From contig JAKRSH010000042.1 of the NCBI GenBank assembly GCA_022402465.1, forward strand, positions 1 to 64,000: DNA of 64,000 bases, given 5' to 3'. A model generated the notes under the pieces. It saw only the letters and a list, made by a program, of their open reading frames with translations. It did no database searches and was not told the origin of the DNA. The translations under genes were made by a program, and so were the position numbers. The DNA is from Leptospiraceae bacterium. GTDB taxonomy: Bacteria > Spirochaetota > Leptospiria > Leptospirales > Leptospiraceae. The stretch's first letter is position 1. Each line of letters starts with the position of its first letter. Shown in pieces: positions 24,154-33,736 of this stretch.

Positions 24154-26145
24154 TTATTTACTATCAGCTTGGTTGCCTGGAAAAATTCGATTTTGATTCA
24201 TTAAATCCATACTTAAATTATAAAAAGCTTTAGCCTTGAGATTGGACATTTGGCAGATCAAGGGGTTCATTTCGCATTCTTTAAAATCTATATGCGGTGG
24301 ATTGACCGTTAACTTTAAATCTTGGGGCCCGTCTGAGTACTGAAAGTAAAATAGATTCTCTTCTATCCATCCAAAACTACTTCCGTAAGCAAAGTAGGCG
24401 CTATTAATATTTGCACTTGGATCCAAGAGGTCTCTTCCCATAGCTGAAAAAGATATTTCTTCATTGATCAAACCTAAAATAGTCGGAACTATATCCAATT
24501 GACTTGTTATACGATTGTCTTGTTTTGGGCCAATGATTCCAGGAGCATAGACCAAGAGCGGAACATTTCTATCTTCATAGTAATTTAGAAATCTATGATG
24601 CGTATGGTCTCCAACAAAAATAAAAATCGTATTTTTGAATCGAGCAGATTTCTTCATAGATTCAATAAAATTATGGATAGCCCAATCAGCATAGTGCATA
24701 GTATTGAAATAATCAAAATCTTGAACATCTTTATCAAATATTTCAAATTTTTTGTCAGGAACTTTATACGGATAATGTGTAGTCATTGTTAAGGCAGTTG
24801 CAAGGAAGGGCTTGTCGGGAGAAGTCTTATCGATTTCCTTTTCTAAGACCTTAAGAAGATTCTCATCATCATAGCCCCAAGCACCTAAGGGATATTCATT
24901 TAAAGATTCAATATATTCTTTCCCGTATACAGTATCAAATCCCCATCTCGGCATTATCAATTTAACATTATCAAAGCTAAGATCAGCACCTTTTACAAAA
25001 ATTGTATTGTATCCTAGAGGTTTAAGAATATTGCCTATTCCCGAAAAATTAGAAAGGATCTGTGGTGTTCTTACAGCTGTTAATCCTGGTCTATCTGGAA
25101 TTCCTGTAAGTATAGAAAGCATTCCATTTGTAGTCCGACCTCCTGTTGCAAAAAATTTCTGAAAGGAATGTCCTTTTTTACTTAAAGCATTGAAGTAAGG
25201 TGTTACTTCTATTCCATTTACAAATCCATTTCCACTAGATGCTGTCAGCTTACCTGTCCAACTCTCTAGTAGAATGATAACAATATTAGGCTTGGATGGA
25301 ATATTTTTATTGATTAGTAGGCGACGATTTTTCTTTGGAATAGTTTTTCGAAGAAGAGGGAATTGCGGGTCATTAGCCCATTTTGCTCCTTCATAATCTA
25401 ACTCAGCCCGAACAATCTCTACTGCTTGTAGTTCGTCCATTTTAAGAATAGAAGGTATCTTCTGGCTCTTCATATCCATGATGGAAGTAAAGATTCCATT
25501 CAAGGCTATATTATTGATAAAATTATCTTCAGATATGATAGAATGAGATGCTCGAAGAGGACTGTCATTAATTCCACCTCGAATTAAAATTGCAGAGAAT
25601 ACTAGGACAATTATTACATTTCGTACTGTGATCCAGAATTTTTCAGGGAGAAATTCAAATTGGAAATATTTTCTATAGATTTTAAATGAAAAGATAATAT
25701 AAAAACTGATCCCTATTATACTTAAGAAAAATGTTAAAGGATCATTCTTTGCAAAGGAAGAAATAATAGTAAATAAATCTTTCCCAAAGAATACGAATCC
25801 TTCATATCCTATGTGTTTATTTGCATTCTCAAAGTAAATTAAATCCCCTATCATGTGAGCGAGAACCCAGGCGAACAAAAGAATGGGAAGATAAGACCAA
25901 ATTATAACATACAATCGATATCGATTTAGTATATGCAAAGAAGATAATATCCAAAATAGACCAAGAATCATCGCCAAAGAAGCTAGGTCGAATTGTATTC
26001 CGATTAGAATTGCTCGAAAAACTAAACTAGGCTCATAAACGTCCATTCTGTAAGAATATTTTAGGATAAACAAAAATCTAAAAATAGTTAAAAGGGCTAG
26101 AAAGACGATTGAATAAGCGAAAAAATAACGAAATCGTTTGATCAT
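24154..26145 (-). CDS. LtaS-like sulfatase-fold phosphoglycerol/phosphoethanolamine transferase
   Basis: This 663-residue protein has five N-terminal membrane spans (about residues 5-190) and a large extracytoplasmic alkaline-phosphatase-superfamily domain. Seen: 'NIVIILLESWTGK' with metal-ligand Glu294, 'ATGGRTTNGMLS' with probable nucleophile Thr338, and the metal site 'FVGDHTHH'. LtaS relatives move glycerophosphate from phosphatidylglycerol to polymers or sugars; in diderms similar enzymes decorate periplasmic glucans or lipid A. The substrate here is unknown, and lipoteichoic acid is not expected. It is a single gene, with a 186-bp divergent gap upstream. Confidence 0.85.
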   Translation of the reverse strand: MIKRFRYFFAYSIVFLALLTIFRFLFILKYSYRMDVYEPSLVFRAILIGIQFDLASLAMILGLFWILSSLHILNRYRLYVIIWSYLPILLFAWVLAHMIGDLIYFENANKHIGYEGFVFFGKDLFTIISSFAKNDPLTFFLSIIGISFYIIFSFKIYRKYFQFEFLPEKFWITVRNVIIVLVFSAILIRGGINDSPLRASHSIISEDNFINNIALNGIFTSIMDMKSQKIPSILKMDELQAVEIVRAELDYEGAKWANDPQFPLLRKTIPKKNRRLLINKNIPSKPNIVIILLESWTGKLTASSGNGFVNGIEVTPYFNALSKKGHSFQKFFATGGRTTNGMLSILTGIPDRPGLTAVRTPQILSNFSGIGNILKPLGYNTIFVKGADLSFDNVKLIMPRWGFDTVYGKEYIESLNEYPLGAWGYDDENLLKVLEKEIDKTSPDKPFLATALTMTTHYPYKVPDKKFEIFDKDVQDFDYFNTMHYADWAIHNFIESMKKSARFKNTIFIFVGDHTHHRFLNYYEDRNVPLLVYAPGIIGPKQDNRITSQLDIVPTILGLINEEISFSAMGRDLLDPSANINSAYFAYGSSFGWIEENLFYFQYSDGPQDLKLTVNPPHIDFKECEMNPLICQMSNLKAKAFYNLSMDLMNQNRIFPGNQADSK

Positions 26146-26252
26146 AGAGTTAAATTCAATTTATTCTTAAAAAATTCTAAAGTCAAGTTTAACTTATCTA
26201 GTTTTTTAAGATTCATGGATTCTAAAAATTAAAATAATTTTATTAGAATGAC

Positions 26253-26281
26253 TTGAAATTGCTTTTCATGAAAAATAGAAT
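26253..26281 (+). promoter_or_regulatory. Sigma-70-like promoter of lipoprotein/PP2C operon
   Basis: TTGAAA (26253-26258) and TAGAAT (26276-26281) are separated by exactly 17 nt, a strong match. The downstream ATG is at 26332, leaving a leader of about 45 nt with AAAGGAG before it. Confidence 0.6.
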
Positions 26282-26331
26282 ATCTAAAATCGTTTGAAGA
26301 CTTGTTTAAAAGCCAAAGGAGAATTTAATTC

Positions 26332-27075
26332 ATGAATCATTTAAAATATTGGGGACTTGTAGCATTATTCGCTTTTGTAGGATGCAAAGATCAATCCATA
26401 ATTCCTGACCAAATCGTTGGTGTAAGATATGCGAATTATACACAATGGATCTACAAGGAGCCTGGTTCTAAGAAAAAAGAAGACCAGGTAGCTTTAGTTT
26501 ATGGCCTTGAAGAAGTTACTGCTACTGATACCAAAGAAATAAGCATCCAAGAAGGAAAAGAAGAAAAGAAAGAAATCTACCTCAAGCTTAAGACTGTTGA
26601 TAATAAAGAAGGTTATGCTGCAGCTTCTGGTTTCGCTGAAGCCGTCTATTTCATATTAGATGGAAATTTAGACGCATTTGTTAAACCAACATTAACATCA
26701 AGTACAAAAGGGAAAGTGTCAAGAGGCTCTTATTGCTTATTGAAAGAAACTATTGGGGAATTTTCTAAGGTTGATTGTAAAGAAACAGTTCTACAAGCTG
26801 GAGCAAATAAACTGAACGATATATATAACGTTTGGGTCTCTAATAAAGAGACTAGTCTTTCTAATGATCCATTATTAGGTGAAACTGTAAAAATTATGAG
26901 ACAATCTTCCTCTGATCTTCTGAAAATTGCATCACAACCTGGGGCAACTGAAAATGCAAAACTTATTGAAAATAATCTTAAGGAATTAGATAAGGCTATT
27001 GAAAAAAACGACGCGTTTATCGAAGATGCTACCCAACTTAAAGCACAATTTTCAAATATTGGTTTAGGTGAATAA
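26332..27075 (+). CDS. Lipoprotein of unknown function, possibly SH3-like
   Basis: The 247-residue predicted lipoprotein has signal and lipobox FVG-C (Cys18). The mature part has two short beta-rich blocks ('ALVYGLEEVTA' and 'DAFVKPTLTSSTKGKVSRGSYCLLKETIGEFSKVDC') resembling bacterial SH3-like repeats, then a helical tail ('ENNLKELDKAIEKNDAFIEDATQLKAQF'). The family assignment is weak. AAAGGAG lies ahead of ATG 26332. Its stop overlaps the GTG start of the PP2C receptor by 8 bp, so the two are translationally coupled; the lipoprotein may feed signals to the sensor (inference). Confidence 0.65.
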   Translation: MNHLKYWGLVALFAFVGCKDQSIIPDQIVGVRYANYTQWIYKEPGSKKKEDQVALVYGLEEVTATDTKEISIQEGKEEKKEIYLKLKTVDNKEGYAAASGFAEAVYFILDGNLDAFVKPTLTSSTKGKVSRGSYCLLKETIGEFSKVDCKETVLQAGANKLNDIYNVWVSNKETSLSNDPLLGETVKIMRQSSSDLLKIASQPGATENAKLIENNLKELDKAIEKNDAFIEDATQLKAQFSNIGLGE

Positions 27076-29008
27076 ATTTAGACTATTTGCTTGTTTAATT
27101 TTATTATTATTTATTCAGAACAATTTGTTCGCTCAAATAAGAGTAGAAGATCCTAAACAAGTTTATGAAATTCACTCAGGTTGGACTTTTCAGCCTGAGG
27201 GCTTTTTGCCAGAACAAGTGCAAGTTGGTAAAGGACTTGTAAGCCAAAATATAATTCCTCCAATTTCTGGAACCTATTCTGTGGAAATAGAATATTCGGT
27301 TCATGACTTAAATTATCCGCAAGGAATATTTCTAGATCGAATCCAAGATGCTGATAGAGTTTATTTCAATGGTCAGTTAATTGGAAGTACAGGAATCTTT
27401 CCATCAGAAGGTGACTACAATCCAAATTGGTTATTGAAAAGATTATACTTCATTCCTTCAAATTTAATTAATTTAGAGGGAAAAAATCAGTTAAAAATTG
27501 AAATTATTTTTATGAATCCTGCATTTCCTGGAGGTTTGTTTCGATCGATACCTACAATTGGAAACATGCAAATTTTAGAAGAAAGAATTATCTATGAAGA
27601 CGGTAGAGATTTTGCATTGATTATGCTGTTCTTTGGTGTAGGTGCATATCAACTGTTCTCAATATTTCTAAGAAGGCAAGCTCTTGCTAATTTTTATTTA
27701 TTGATGAGCTCATTTTCATACATTATGTGGAGAGTGCCATTAATTAATTTCTTCATTAATAACTCTGGAATACCCTTTGTTAATATTTTATCTATCTTCT
27801 TTTTCTTTCAAACTGTATTCCCTGTTAGCATTTTATTTTTTTGTTATTCGATCATAGAGCAAAAGGTAAAGTGGTTTGAAAAAATTATGATTTTTATTTT
27901 CCTTTTAATTGCGACTATTCAAGCTTTTTCTATAGATATGGATTTGCGAATCGATCTATTGCATGTTTGGGAAATACTTTTAATTCCATCAATTTTTTTA
28001 CTAACATTTCGGATAATTGCTGCTATTCGACAAGATAAAAAGGAAGCAATTTTAATAACAATTGGAATCTGTATTCTGTTTTTTGCAGGAATAACGGATA
28101 TATTGATTGATATCTTAACAGGAAGGAATATCTATCTTACTCAGTATGGATTTTTAGGTATGATGATATTTTCTGCAATTTCTGTTTCTTATAGGAATGC
28201 GAAAAACGAAAAGGAATTATCAAAGCTAACAGTTGAACTTGAAAAAAGAGTCTTAGATAGAACCCAGGAGATAGTAAAGAAGAATGAAGATTTAGTTAAG
28301 GATCTAAGTTTTGCAGCACGAATCCAAGTCGGATTGTTACCAAGTTCAGCACCAAATGTTAAAAATTTAAAAATAGCAGCAAAATATATTCCAATGTCTC
28401 AAGTAGGAGGTGATTTTTATGATTGGATCGAAATAGATGAGCACAGATTACTTTTGATATTGATTGATGTTTCTGGACATGGAGTTTCATCAGCCTTGAT
28501 TTCATCTATGGTAAAAGTACAATTTACAAATTTTGTAAAAGAATATGAAAGCCCTGATGAAATTTTATATCATATTAATAATTCCCTTTCTAATTTAAAG
28601 ATGAATTCTTTTGTAACGGCTAATTGTACTTTATTTGATACCTTAAATGAGAAAGTTTATTTTGCTAGTGCCGGCCATCCGCACCCATTAGTTACTAATA
28701 TAAATAGTAAAGAAACAGAATATATTGAACTTAAAGGAATGATTTTGGGTTGGAAAGGAAATAAGAAGTATCCTCTTGTTGAAAGATCGATTAAGTCTGG
28801 TGAGAGATATTTTTTTTATACAGATGGAGTAACAGAAGCTAAATCTAAAAATAGTTTATTTGGTGAGGAAAAATTGTTTTCTCTAATTCAATCAACTAAA
28901 TCTATTTCTATTGAAGATGCGAGTAAAGAAATTTTAGAAACTTTAATGTTGTATAATGGGAATGTTGCTCAAGATGATTTGACCTTTGTCATTGTCGATA
29001 TAATCTAA
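27068..29008 (+). CDS. 7TMR-DISM-type sensor with SpoIIE (PP2C) phosphatase domain
   Basis: This 646-residue protein has a signal peptide (about 1-22), an extracytoplasmic jelly-roll region like 7TMR-DISM proteins (about 25-180), seven membrane spans (about 185-375), a coiled coil (about 385-415) and a C-terminal SpoIIE-type PP2C domain. All metal-site motifs are intact: 'VGGDFYD', 'IDVSGHG', 'YTDGVTEA' and 'DDLTFVIVD'. It should remove phosphate from Ser/Thr on a partner, usually an anti-sigma antagonist, in response to an outside ligand. No partner gene is nearby. The GTG start at 27068 overlaps the lipoprotein gene. Confidence 0.92.
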   Translation: MNKFRLFACLILLLFIQNNLFAQIRVEDPKQVYEIHSGWTFQPEGFLPEQVQVGKGLVSQNIIPPISGTYSVEIEYSVHDLNYPQGIFLDRIQDADRVYFNGQLIGSTGIFPSEGDYNPNWLLKRLYFIPSNLINLEGKNQLKIEIIFMNPAFPGGLFRSIPTIGNMQILEERIIYEDGRDFALIMLFFGVGAYQLFSIFLRRQALANFYLLMSSFSYIMWRVPLINFFINNSGIPFVNILSIFFFFQTVFPVSILFFCYSIIEQKVKWFEKIMIFIFLLIATIQAFSIDMDLRIDLLHVWEILLIPSIFLLTFRIIAAIRQDKKEAILITIGICILFFAGITDILIDILTGRNIYLTQYGFLGMMIFSAISVSYRNAKNEKELSKLTVELEKRVLDRTQEIVKKNEDLVKDLSFAARIQVGLLPSSAPNVKNLKIAAKYIPMSQVGGDFYDWIEIDEHRLLLILIDVSGHGVSSALISSMVKVQFTNFVKEYESPDEILYHINNSLSNLKMNSFVTANCTLFDTLNEKVYFASAGHPHPLVTNINSKETEYIELKGMILGWKGNKKYPLVERSIKSGERYFFYTDGVTEAKSKNSLFGEEKLFSLIQSTKSISIEDASKEILETLMLYNGNVAQDDLTFVIVDII

Positions 29009-29010
29009 AT

Positions 29011-30384
29011 TTAGAATCTAATAGTGATTAGAGAACCTTTGTTTCGACGTTTCTTTTTATCAATCCAATACATAGGTACTCCATTGCTATCACAAGCTTG
29101 GATAAAATCGTCTGGTATGGTGCGCGAATAGACAGCTACTGGTCTTGCCTTCCAGTAATCCAAACATAGTGTAGAATCAGGATAGGCTAGGTGGATTTCT
29201 CCAAGGGATCTTAAGAAAGGAAGATTTTGAATCGAAGAAACATCTTGGCTAGAAGATTGCTTCCAATAAATGAAAATGCTGAATACTAAAGAAAGTATGA
29301 AATAAAATACTCTCCACTTAGAAACAGCAATCTTCCAGATGAGGATAAATTGAAGAAGCGGTAGGTAACGCAAAGAAAAGTATCTGGAGAAACTGATGTA
29401 TGCTATTGAAATAAATAAATTGATAAATCCTATTTGGGATAAGCTTTTGCTTGGAAATAATTTATTCTCAATTTTTCTTGTAGAAAAGAAAATAAGCACC
29501 AGAAAATAAAGCCAGTAATTTGCTAAGATGGATAGAAATAGATTTACCACTGAATCTAAATGCTTAAAGTTAAATCTATCGATGGAAAAATATTGCGTGT
29601 AATAAGTGTGAGAACTCGTAATTATTCCGAAATGATTGAATAATATAGAAGTAGAATATCCTAATAAGGCTATTGATGTAAATCCTATTCTAAATTTATA
29701 ACGATTTAAAAAAGGGATTGGTTTGTTCTTGGATGGAGATGGTCTTTCAGAACTGTAATTTATTGAATTCTCATAGGTTGGAAAAGCATTCGATATCCAT
29801 AGAAAGATTATGATAAGAGAGCAGAACATGGAATCCGAAAGAGATCCAAGAAAAATTGTGAGGGAAAGTAGGCTTAAGTTATAAGACCGGATTGCAACTA
29901 GACAGAGCAGTATTAGAATAATAACTCCGCTATGATTGGTGAATAGTACTTGATCTAGATTGAATTCTAGAATTAAAACGCTTAAGTTCAGGATAGTAAG
30001 TGCTGTTAAACTATAGAAAAATGTTTTCTGAAATCGCTTAACATTATTGTCATAGATTCCTAAGTTGGATAGTTTTGCTATCAGAGTAGCAATTGAAATT
30101 TGAAAAAGAAATATAGTTAAGATAAAATGAAATTCAGGTCTTAGTATATGAAGGAAGGAAAGAATTAGAAAACTAATTCCAGAGAGGATCAAATCAGGAA
30201 ATATGTAGTTCGAAGGAGGAAAGTTCCAGTCGATCAGATCATGAATGGAGTTTAAACTTTTAAAATAAGAGTAAGGAAAGAGATAGTCCGCATTTCCAAA
30301 TGTCTTCCACCAGAATCTTTCTGTGAGGAAATCTTTGTAGAGGAAATACAAAGAAAAAAAGTAGAGCAGAACTCTACTTTTCAT
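29011..30384 (-). CDS. Large multi-spanning membrane protein with soluble C-terminus
   Basis: The 457-residue product has roughly ten hydrophobic spans and many Phe/Ile/Leu residues; the overall layout recalls GT-C-like membrane glycosyltransferases or polymer-processing proteins, but no catalytic Asp motif is certain. After the last span a short soluble tail (about residues 385-457) reads 'LPFLRSLGEIHLAYPDSTLCLDYWKARPVAVYSRTIPDDFIQACDSNG', which includes two Cys. Function unknown. The gene is convergent with the PP2C receptor (2 bp between stops). A 52-bp gap separates it from the upstream HEAT-repeat gene. Confidence 0.6.
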   Translation of the reverse strand: MKSRVLLYFFSLYFLYKDFLTERFWWKTFGNADYLFPYSYFKSLNSIHDLIDWNFPPSNYIFPDLILSGISFLILSFLHILRPEFHFILTIFLFQISIATLIAKLSNLGIYDNNVKRFQKTFFYSLTALTILNLSVLILEFNLDQVLFTNHSGVIILILLCLVAIRSYNLSLLSLTIFLGSLSDSMFCSLIIIFLWISNAFPTYENSINYSSERPSPSKNKPIPFLNRYKFRIGFTSIALLGYSTSILFNHFGIITSSHTYYTQYFSIDRFNFKHLDSVVNLFLSILANYWLYFLVLIFFSTRKIENKLFPSKSLSQIGFINLFISIAYISFSRYFSLRYLPLLQFILIWKIAVSKWRVFYFILSLVFSIFIYWKQSSSQDVSSIQNLPFLRSLGEIHLAYPDSTLCLDYWKARPVAVYSRTIPDDFIQACDSNGVPMYWIDKKKRRNKGSLITIRF

Positions 30385-30436
30385 ATTTTAAAAATAGAAA
30401 AATGGAAATTTGTATACTGAATAAGAAAAATCTAAT

Positions 30437-30949
30437 TCAGGAATTTTCTTCGATTGCAAATTTTGCTTTCAGTTTTTCTAAAATATCAGCAACAAATGCA
30501 TCCTTGCTTTTATTTTTGTATGCAAAGGTTAATGCCTCTTTGGCTGTCGGATCGACTTCTTCATCTTTTTTGTGAATGTTAAAGAGACCAAGAATGCAAG
30601 AGTAAACTACTTCTGGATTTTCATCAAAAAGAATTTTATCTTTCAATGCAGTTGTAGATTCACCTTTTTCTCCAATTCTTCCTAAGGTAATTGCTGCTTG
30701 GCTTGCTACCTTTGAACTATCTGTATCTTTGAGAACTTCAATAATCGCTGGAATCACAGTTTTGTCTTTTTCTTTAGCGAAAAATACAAGAGCATCGATT
30801 CTCTCATGGTCAGTTCCTGTTGAAAGTAAAACTTTATGTTGCTCGCTTGTTTTTGCTTCGGATGAGCTATTCGCAATCAAAGAGGAACTTGAGACGATTG
30901 CAAAAGTTACAAATGCGATGATAGCGAGAGAGTTTCTTGAAAATTTCAT
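30437..30949 (-). CDS. Exported HEAT-repeat protein
   Basis: The product is 170 residues from ATG 30949, which has the strong ribosome-binding site TAGGAGA; an in-frame ATG further upstream (30976) has none. A signal peptide covers about residues 1-28. The mature part is made of HEAT-like helical pairs: 'RIDALVFFAKEKDKTVIPAIIEVLKDTDSSKVASQAAITLGRIG', 'NPEVVYSCILGLFNI'. Such repeats bind other proteins; no enzyme motif is seen. It lies upstream of a membrane protein gene on the same strand, and diverges from the LptF/G gene. Confidence 0.75.
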   Translation of the reverse strand: MKFSRNSLAIIAFVTFAIVSSSSLIANSSSEAKTSEQHKVLLSTGTDHERIDALVFFAKEKDKTVIPAIIEVLKDTDSSKVASQAAITLGRIGEKGESTTALKDKILFDENPEVVYSCILGLFNIHKKDEEVDPTAKEALTFAYKNKSKDAFVADILEKLKAKFAIEENS

Positions 30950-31034
30950 AATTTTTCTCCTAATCATAGGATTCAATCTTAAGACTTATGGGTCAACAAA
31001 AAATGTTCTTTGCGAAGAATAGAAAAATTAGAAA

Positions 31035-32177
31035 TTGGATGAAGTGAAACTGAAAAAATTCATAAAAGATCTAGCTCGTGAATACTATCCCATACGTATT
31101 TTGGATAGATATTTATTTATGGAATTTTTCAGCACATTTATTGGAACATTGCTGATGTTAACAGCTATGATTCTTGTGTATGAGATAACCAATAATATGA
31201 AATATTTTGTTGAGAGCAGGGAGAGTCCAGTATATACTTATCTTTATATTGCCTATAGCATTCCATCTATGGTAATTCAGGTGATTTCACCAAGTCTTAT
31301 GTTTAGTGTTTGTTTTGTTGTCGGTCAATTCAGTGCAAATAAAGAATTAGTATCTATTATGGTTGCTGGAGTATCCTTTCTTAGAATTGTCTCTCTCATT
31401 CTTGCTTTTGGTTTTTTTATGTGGATCTTTGTAGCCATCTTCACACAGTTTGTAGTTATTCCTTCGAATAAAAAAGCACAGAATAACTACTCATTTATGG
31501 TGAAAGGTGCAGGTAAACTAACAGATCTTGTCTACCAATACCATGTCAAAGGCAGAGAAGGATTCTACTATGTTTACTGGTATGACGTAAAGGAAAGTGC
31601 TGTTAAAGGTGGATTTAATTATATCAAAGTTCTACCTGGAGGTCTACCTGAGTATGTGATTTCTGCACAAAGAGCCAATTACAAGGCTGATGTGAAGACT
31701 TGGGAGCTATTGGATATAGAAGAGATTCATTTCAATGAAAATTTGGAAGTCTCAAAATACGAAAAAATTTCGAACAAAACGTACAACTTTCCTGAATCTA
31801 TTGATTATTTCTCCAAACCAACTAGAAATGCTGATGGTTTAAACTTTTTTGAGTTAGGCGAAGAAATTGAAGAACGTAAGTTTAAGGGAATTCCATATAA
31901 AGATCTTATCGTTGAAAGACATGCAAGCTTTGCTATGCCACTTATGTCCTTTGTCGTTGTAAGTATTGGAGCCTTAGCTGGTGCCTTAACTAAGAAATCG
32001 GCTGGGGTAGCTTCTCTAGGAATTACTATTGCAGTTGTGCTACTGTATTATATTTTTTATTCAACAGGTAGATCCCTTGCTGAGAGTGGAGGGGTTCCCG
32101 CTTTTGCAGCCATATGGTTTACCCCATGTCTCTTTATAGGTGGCGCCTATTATCTTTATAAGAAGATGAATGTATAA
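31035..32177 (+). CDS. LptF/LptG (YjgP/YjgQ) family permease
   Basis: This 380-residue inner-membrane protein has three N-terminal and three C-terminal spans flanking a periplasmic beta-jellyroll domain (about residues 140-280), as in LptF and LptG, which together with the LptB ATPase pull lipopolysaccharide out of the inner membrane. Seen: 'RILDRYLFMEFFSTFIGTLL' at the start, 'FSANKELVSIMVAGVSFLRI' (the coupling helix), and 'SFAMPLMSFVVVSIGALAGALTKKS'. Only one such permease is encoded here, so the partner must lie elsewhere. The frame opens at TTG 31035; GTG 31044 is an alternative start. Confidence 0.88.
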   Translation: MDEVKLKKFIKDLAREYYPIRILDRYLFMEFFSTFIGTLLMLTAMILVYEITNNMKYFVESRESPVYTYLYIAYSIPSMVIQVISPSLMFSVCFVVGQFSANKELVSIMVAGVSFLRIVSLILAFGFFMWIFVAIFTQFVVIPSNKKAQNNYSFMVKGAGKLTDLVYQYHVKGREGFYYVYWYDVKESAVKGGFNYIKVLPGGLPEYVISAQRANYKADVKTWELLDIEEIHFNENLEVSKYEKISNKTYNFPESIDYFSKPTRNADGLNFFELGEEIEERKFKGIPYKDLIVERHASFAMPLMSFVVVSIGALAGALTKKSAGVASLGITIAVVLLYYIFYSTGRSLAESGGVPAFAAIWFTPCLFIGGAYYLYKKMNV

Positions 32178-32180
32178 AGT

Positions 32181-33728
32181 TTAACTTAAAAATACTCTCT
32201 TATAAAGATCAGTTTGTAGAATTGATTTTGGATCGTATTTTTTCTTAAGTGAATAGAATTGTTTGAGATTTTTCTCAGGAAAAAATCGTTTAGCTATCCC
32301 TGGTCGCATAGTTGCATCCTTAGCAAAATAAAATTTTCCTTTATTGCGAAGAACAATTTCATCTAGTTCGTAAGTTAAGGCCCATACTTTAGAACGAGTA
32401 GAATTCTTAACGGGAAAATCCATAGCCATTGAAAATCCATCCAAAGAATGCGTCAAAAGAAAAGGATCAGGTCTGTGTTTCTTGAATACAGCGAGCCAGG
32501 ATACGATCTTTCTCTTCTGGCAGTGTAAAAATATTTCCTCCATAGCTGCTTTAGCCGTTTCCTTAGGTAAAAATACTTGGTATTGAATCATGTAACCAGG
32601 TTTGTAAATATATTTCCAATTTGGAACATAGTCAAGTAGAAAGGCATATTCTGCATGCCCTTGCATATAAGGTTTGTTATTTGAAAGAAATCCACTAAGG
32701 TACTTTCCAAAATTAACAAATTTCATTCCAAGGGGAAAGCTAAAAGGTTTCATAAACAACCACATCCAAGATTTCGGAATGATTCCAAGGAAACGAGTAG
32801 GCAGATTTTGATTTTCCAATTTGCAATTTTCTGGAAAATCTTTATCCTCTCCTTCTTGCAAATGAACTGATTTATGAATTAAACCTCTACCTAATCCTTT
32901 GCCTGATCCAAAGGCATCAACCCAACCAACTAGATAATCTGATTGTTTGTATTCTTGTTCAAAATAATTAAACATTTCTTGGAAATTTCTTGTAACGACC
33001 GGCCAAACTTTCATTTTGCCAGCATGAATTGGTTTCATCTTGATAATCACTTCTAAGAAGCAACCAAGCATCCCTAAACCAGAAATCGCTGAGTAATATA
33101 GATCAGAATTTAATTTAGGGGTGCATTTGAGAATTTTGCCATTAGCAGTAAGGAAGGTAAATTCGGATACATGTTCACCTATGGTTCCTACTGCAAAATT
33201 ATTCTTTCCATGAATGTTCATGGAAAGTGCCCCACCTAATGTTGGATACATGGTTCCACTCACCACAGGAGGCCAGAATCCTCTTTCTATCCCATACTCC
33301 CATAATTGTTTAATCGTTACACCAGATTCTGCTTTCAGCTTACCACTGGAGGCATCGAACTCAAGAATTTTATTGTAATCAGATAAATCTAGGATAATTC
33401 CATCATTATTAATAGAAGCATCTCCATAACTGCATCCACCGCCACGTAGTCCAATTTTTAAGGAGTGGGAATTCGCATATTGAAAAATTTCAACTATTTC
33501 AGCACTTGTTTTCGGTCGCAGAACAGAGCTTAGGGAATGAGAATTCATGCCCCAGGCTTGAACTTTTTCTGGGTGAGGTAGGCTTATTTTGAATCCTTGG
33601 TTTTCACCTTTATTCAATTTATCTTTATTCTCTGGAAGTTTGTTTTTTGTTTGAATTGATTTCTTCTTTGCGGAAACCGATTTGTTCTTTCCAGAGTTTA
33701 CTTGTTTCTTTTTTGCTGCTCTTGCCAT
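32181..33728 (-). CDS. DprE1-like FAD-dependent oxidoreductase
   Basis: This 515-residue protein has a Lys-rich N-terminal extension (about 1-50) and a VAO/DprE1-type FAD-binding core. Seen: '[13 protein letters not shown]', '[31 protein letters not shown]' (the DprE1 HGKN segment), and '[18 protein letters not shown]'. DprE1 oxidises a polyprenyl-phosphate-linked ribose to a 2-keto sugar, which a partner SDR (DprE2) reduces to arabinose; the SDR gene lies 8 bp upstream. The sugar in this organism is not known. The N-terminal Lys stretch is unusual. ATG 33728 is the chosen start. Confidence 0.85.
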   Translation of the reverse strand: MARAAKKKQVNSGKNKSVSAKKKSIQTKNKLPENKDKLNKGENQGFKISLPHPEKVQAWGMNSHSLSSVLRPKTSAEIVEIFQYANSHSLKIGLRGGGCSYGDASINNDGIILDLSDYNKILEFDASSGKLKAESGVTIKQLWEYGIERGFWPPVVSGTMYPTLGGALSMNIHGKNNFAVGTIGEHVSEFTFLTANGKILKCTPKLNSDLYYSAISGLGMLGCFLEVIIKMKPIHAGKMKVWPVVTRNFQEMFNYFEQEYKQSDYLVGWVDAFGSGKGLGRGLIHKSVHLQEGEDKDFPENCKLENQNLPTRFLGIIPKSWMWLFMKPFSFPLGMKFVNFGKYLSGFLSNNKPYMQGHAEYAFLLDYVPNWKYIYKPGYMIQYQVFLPKETAKAAMEEIFLHCQKRKIVSWLAVFKKHRPDPFLLTHSLDGFSMAMDFPVKNSTRSKVWALTYELDEIVLRNKGKFYFAKDATMRPGIAKRFFPEKNLKQFYSLKKKYDPKSILQTDLYKRVFLS

Positions 33729-33736
33729 TGTAACTC

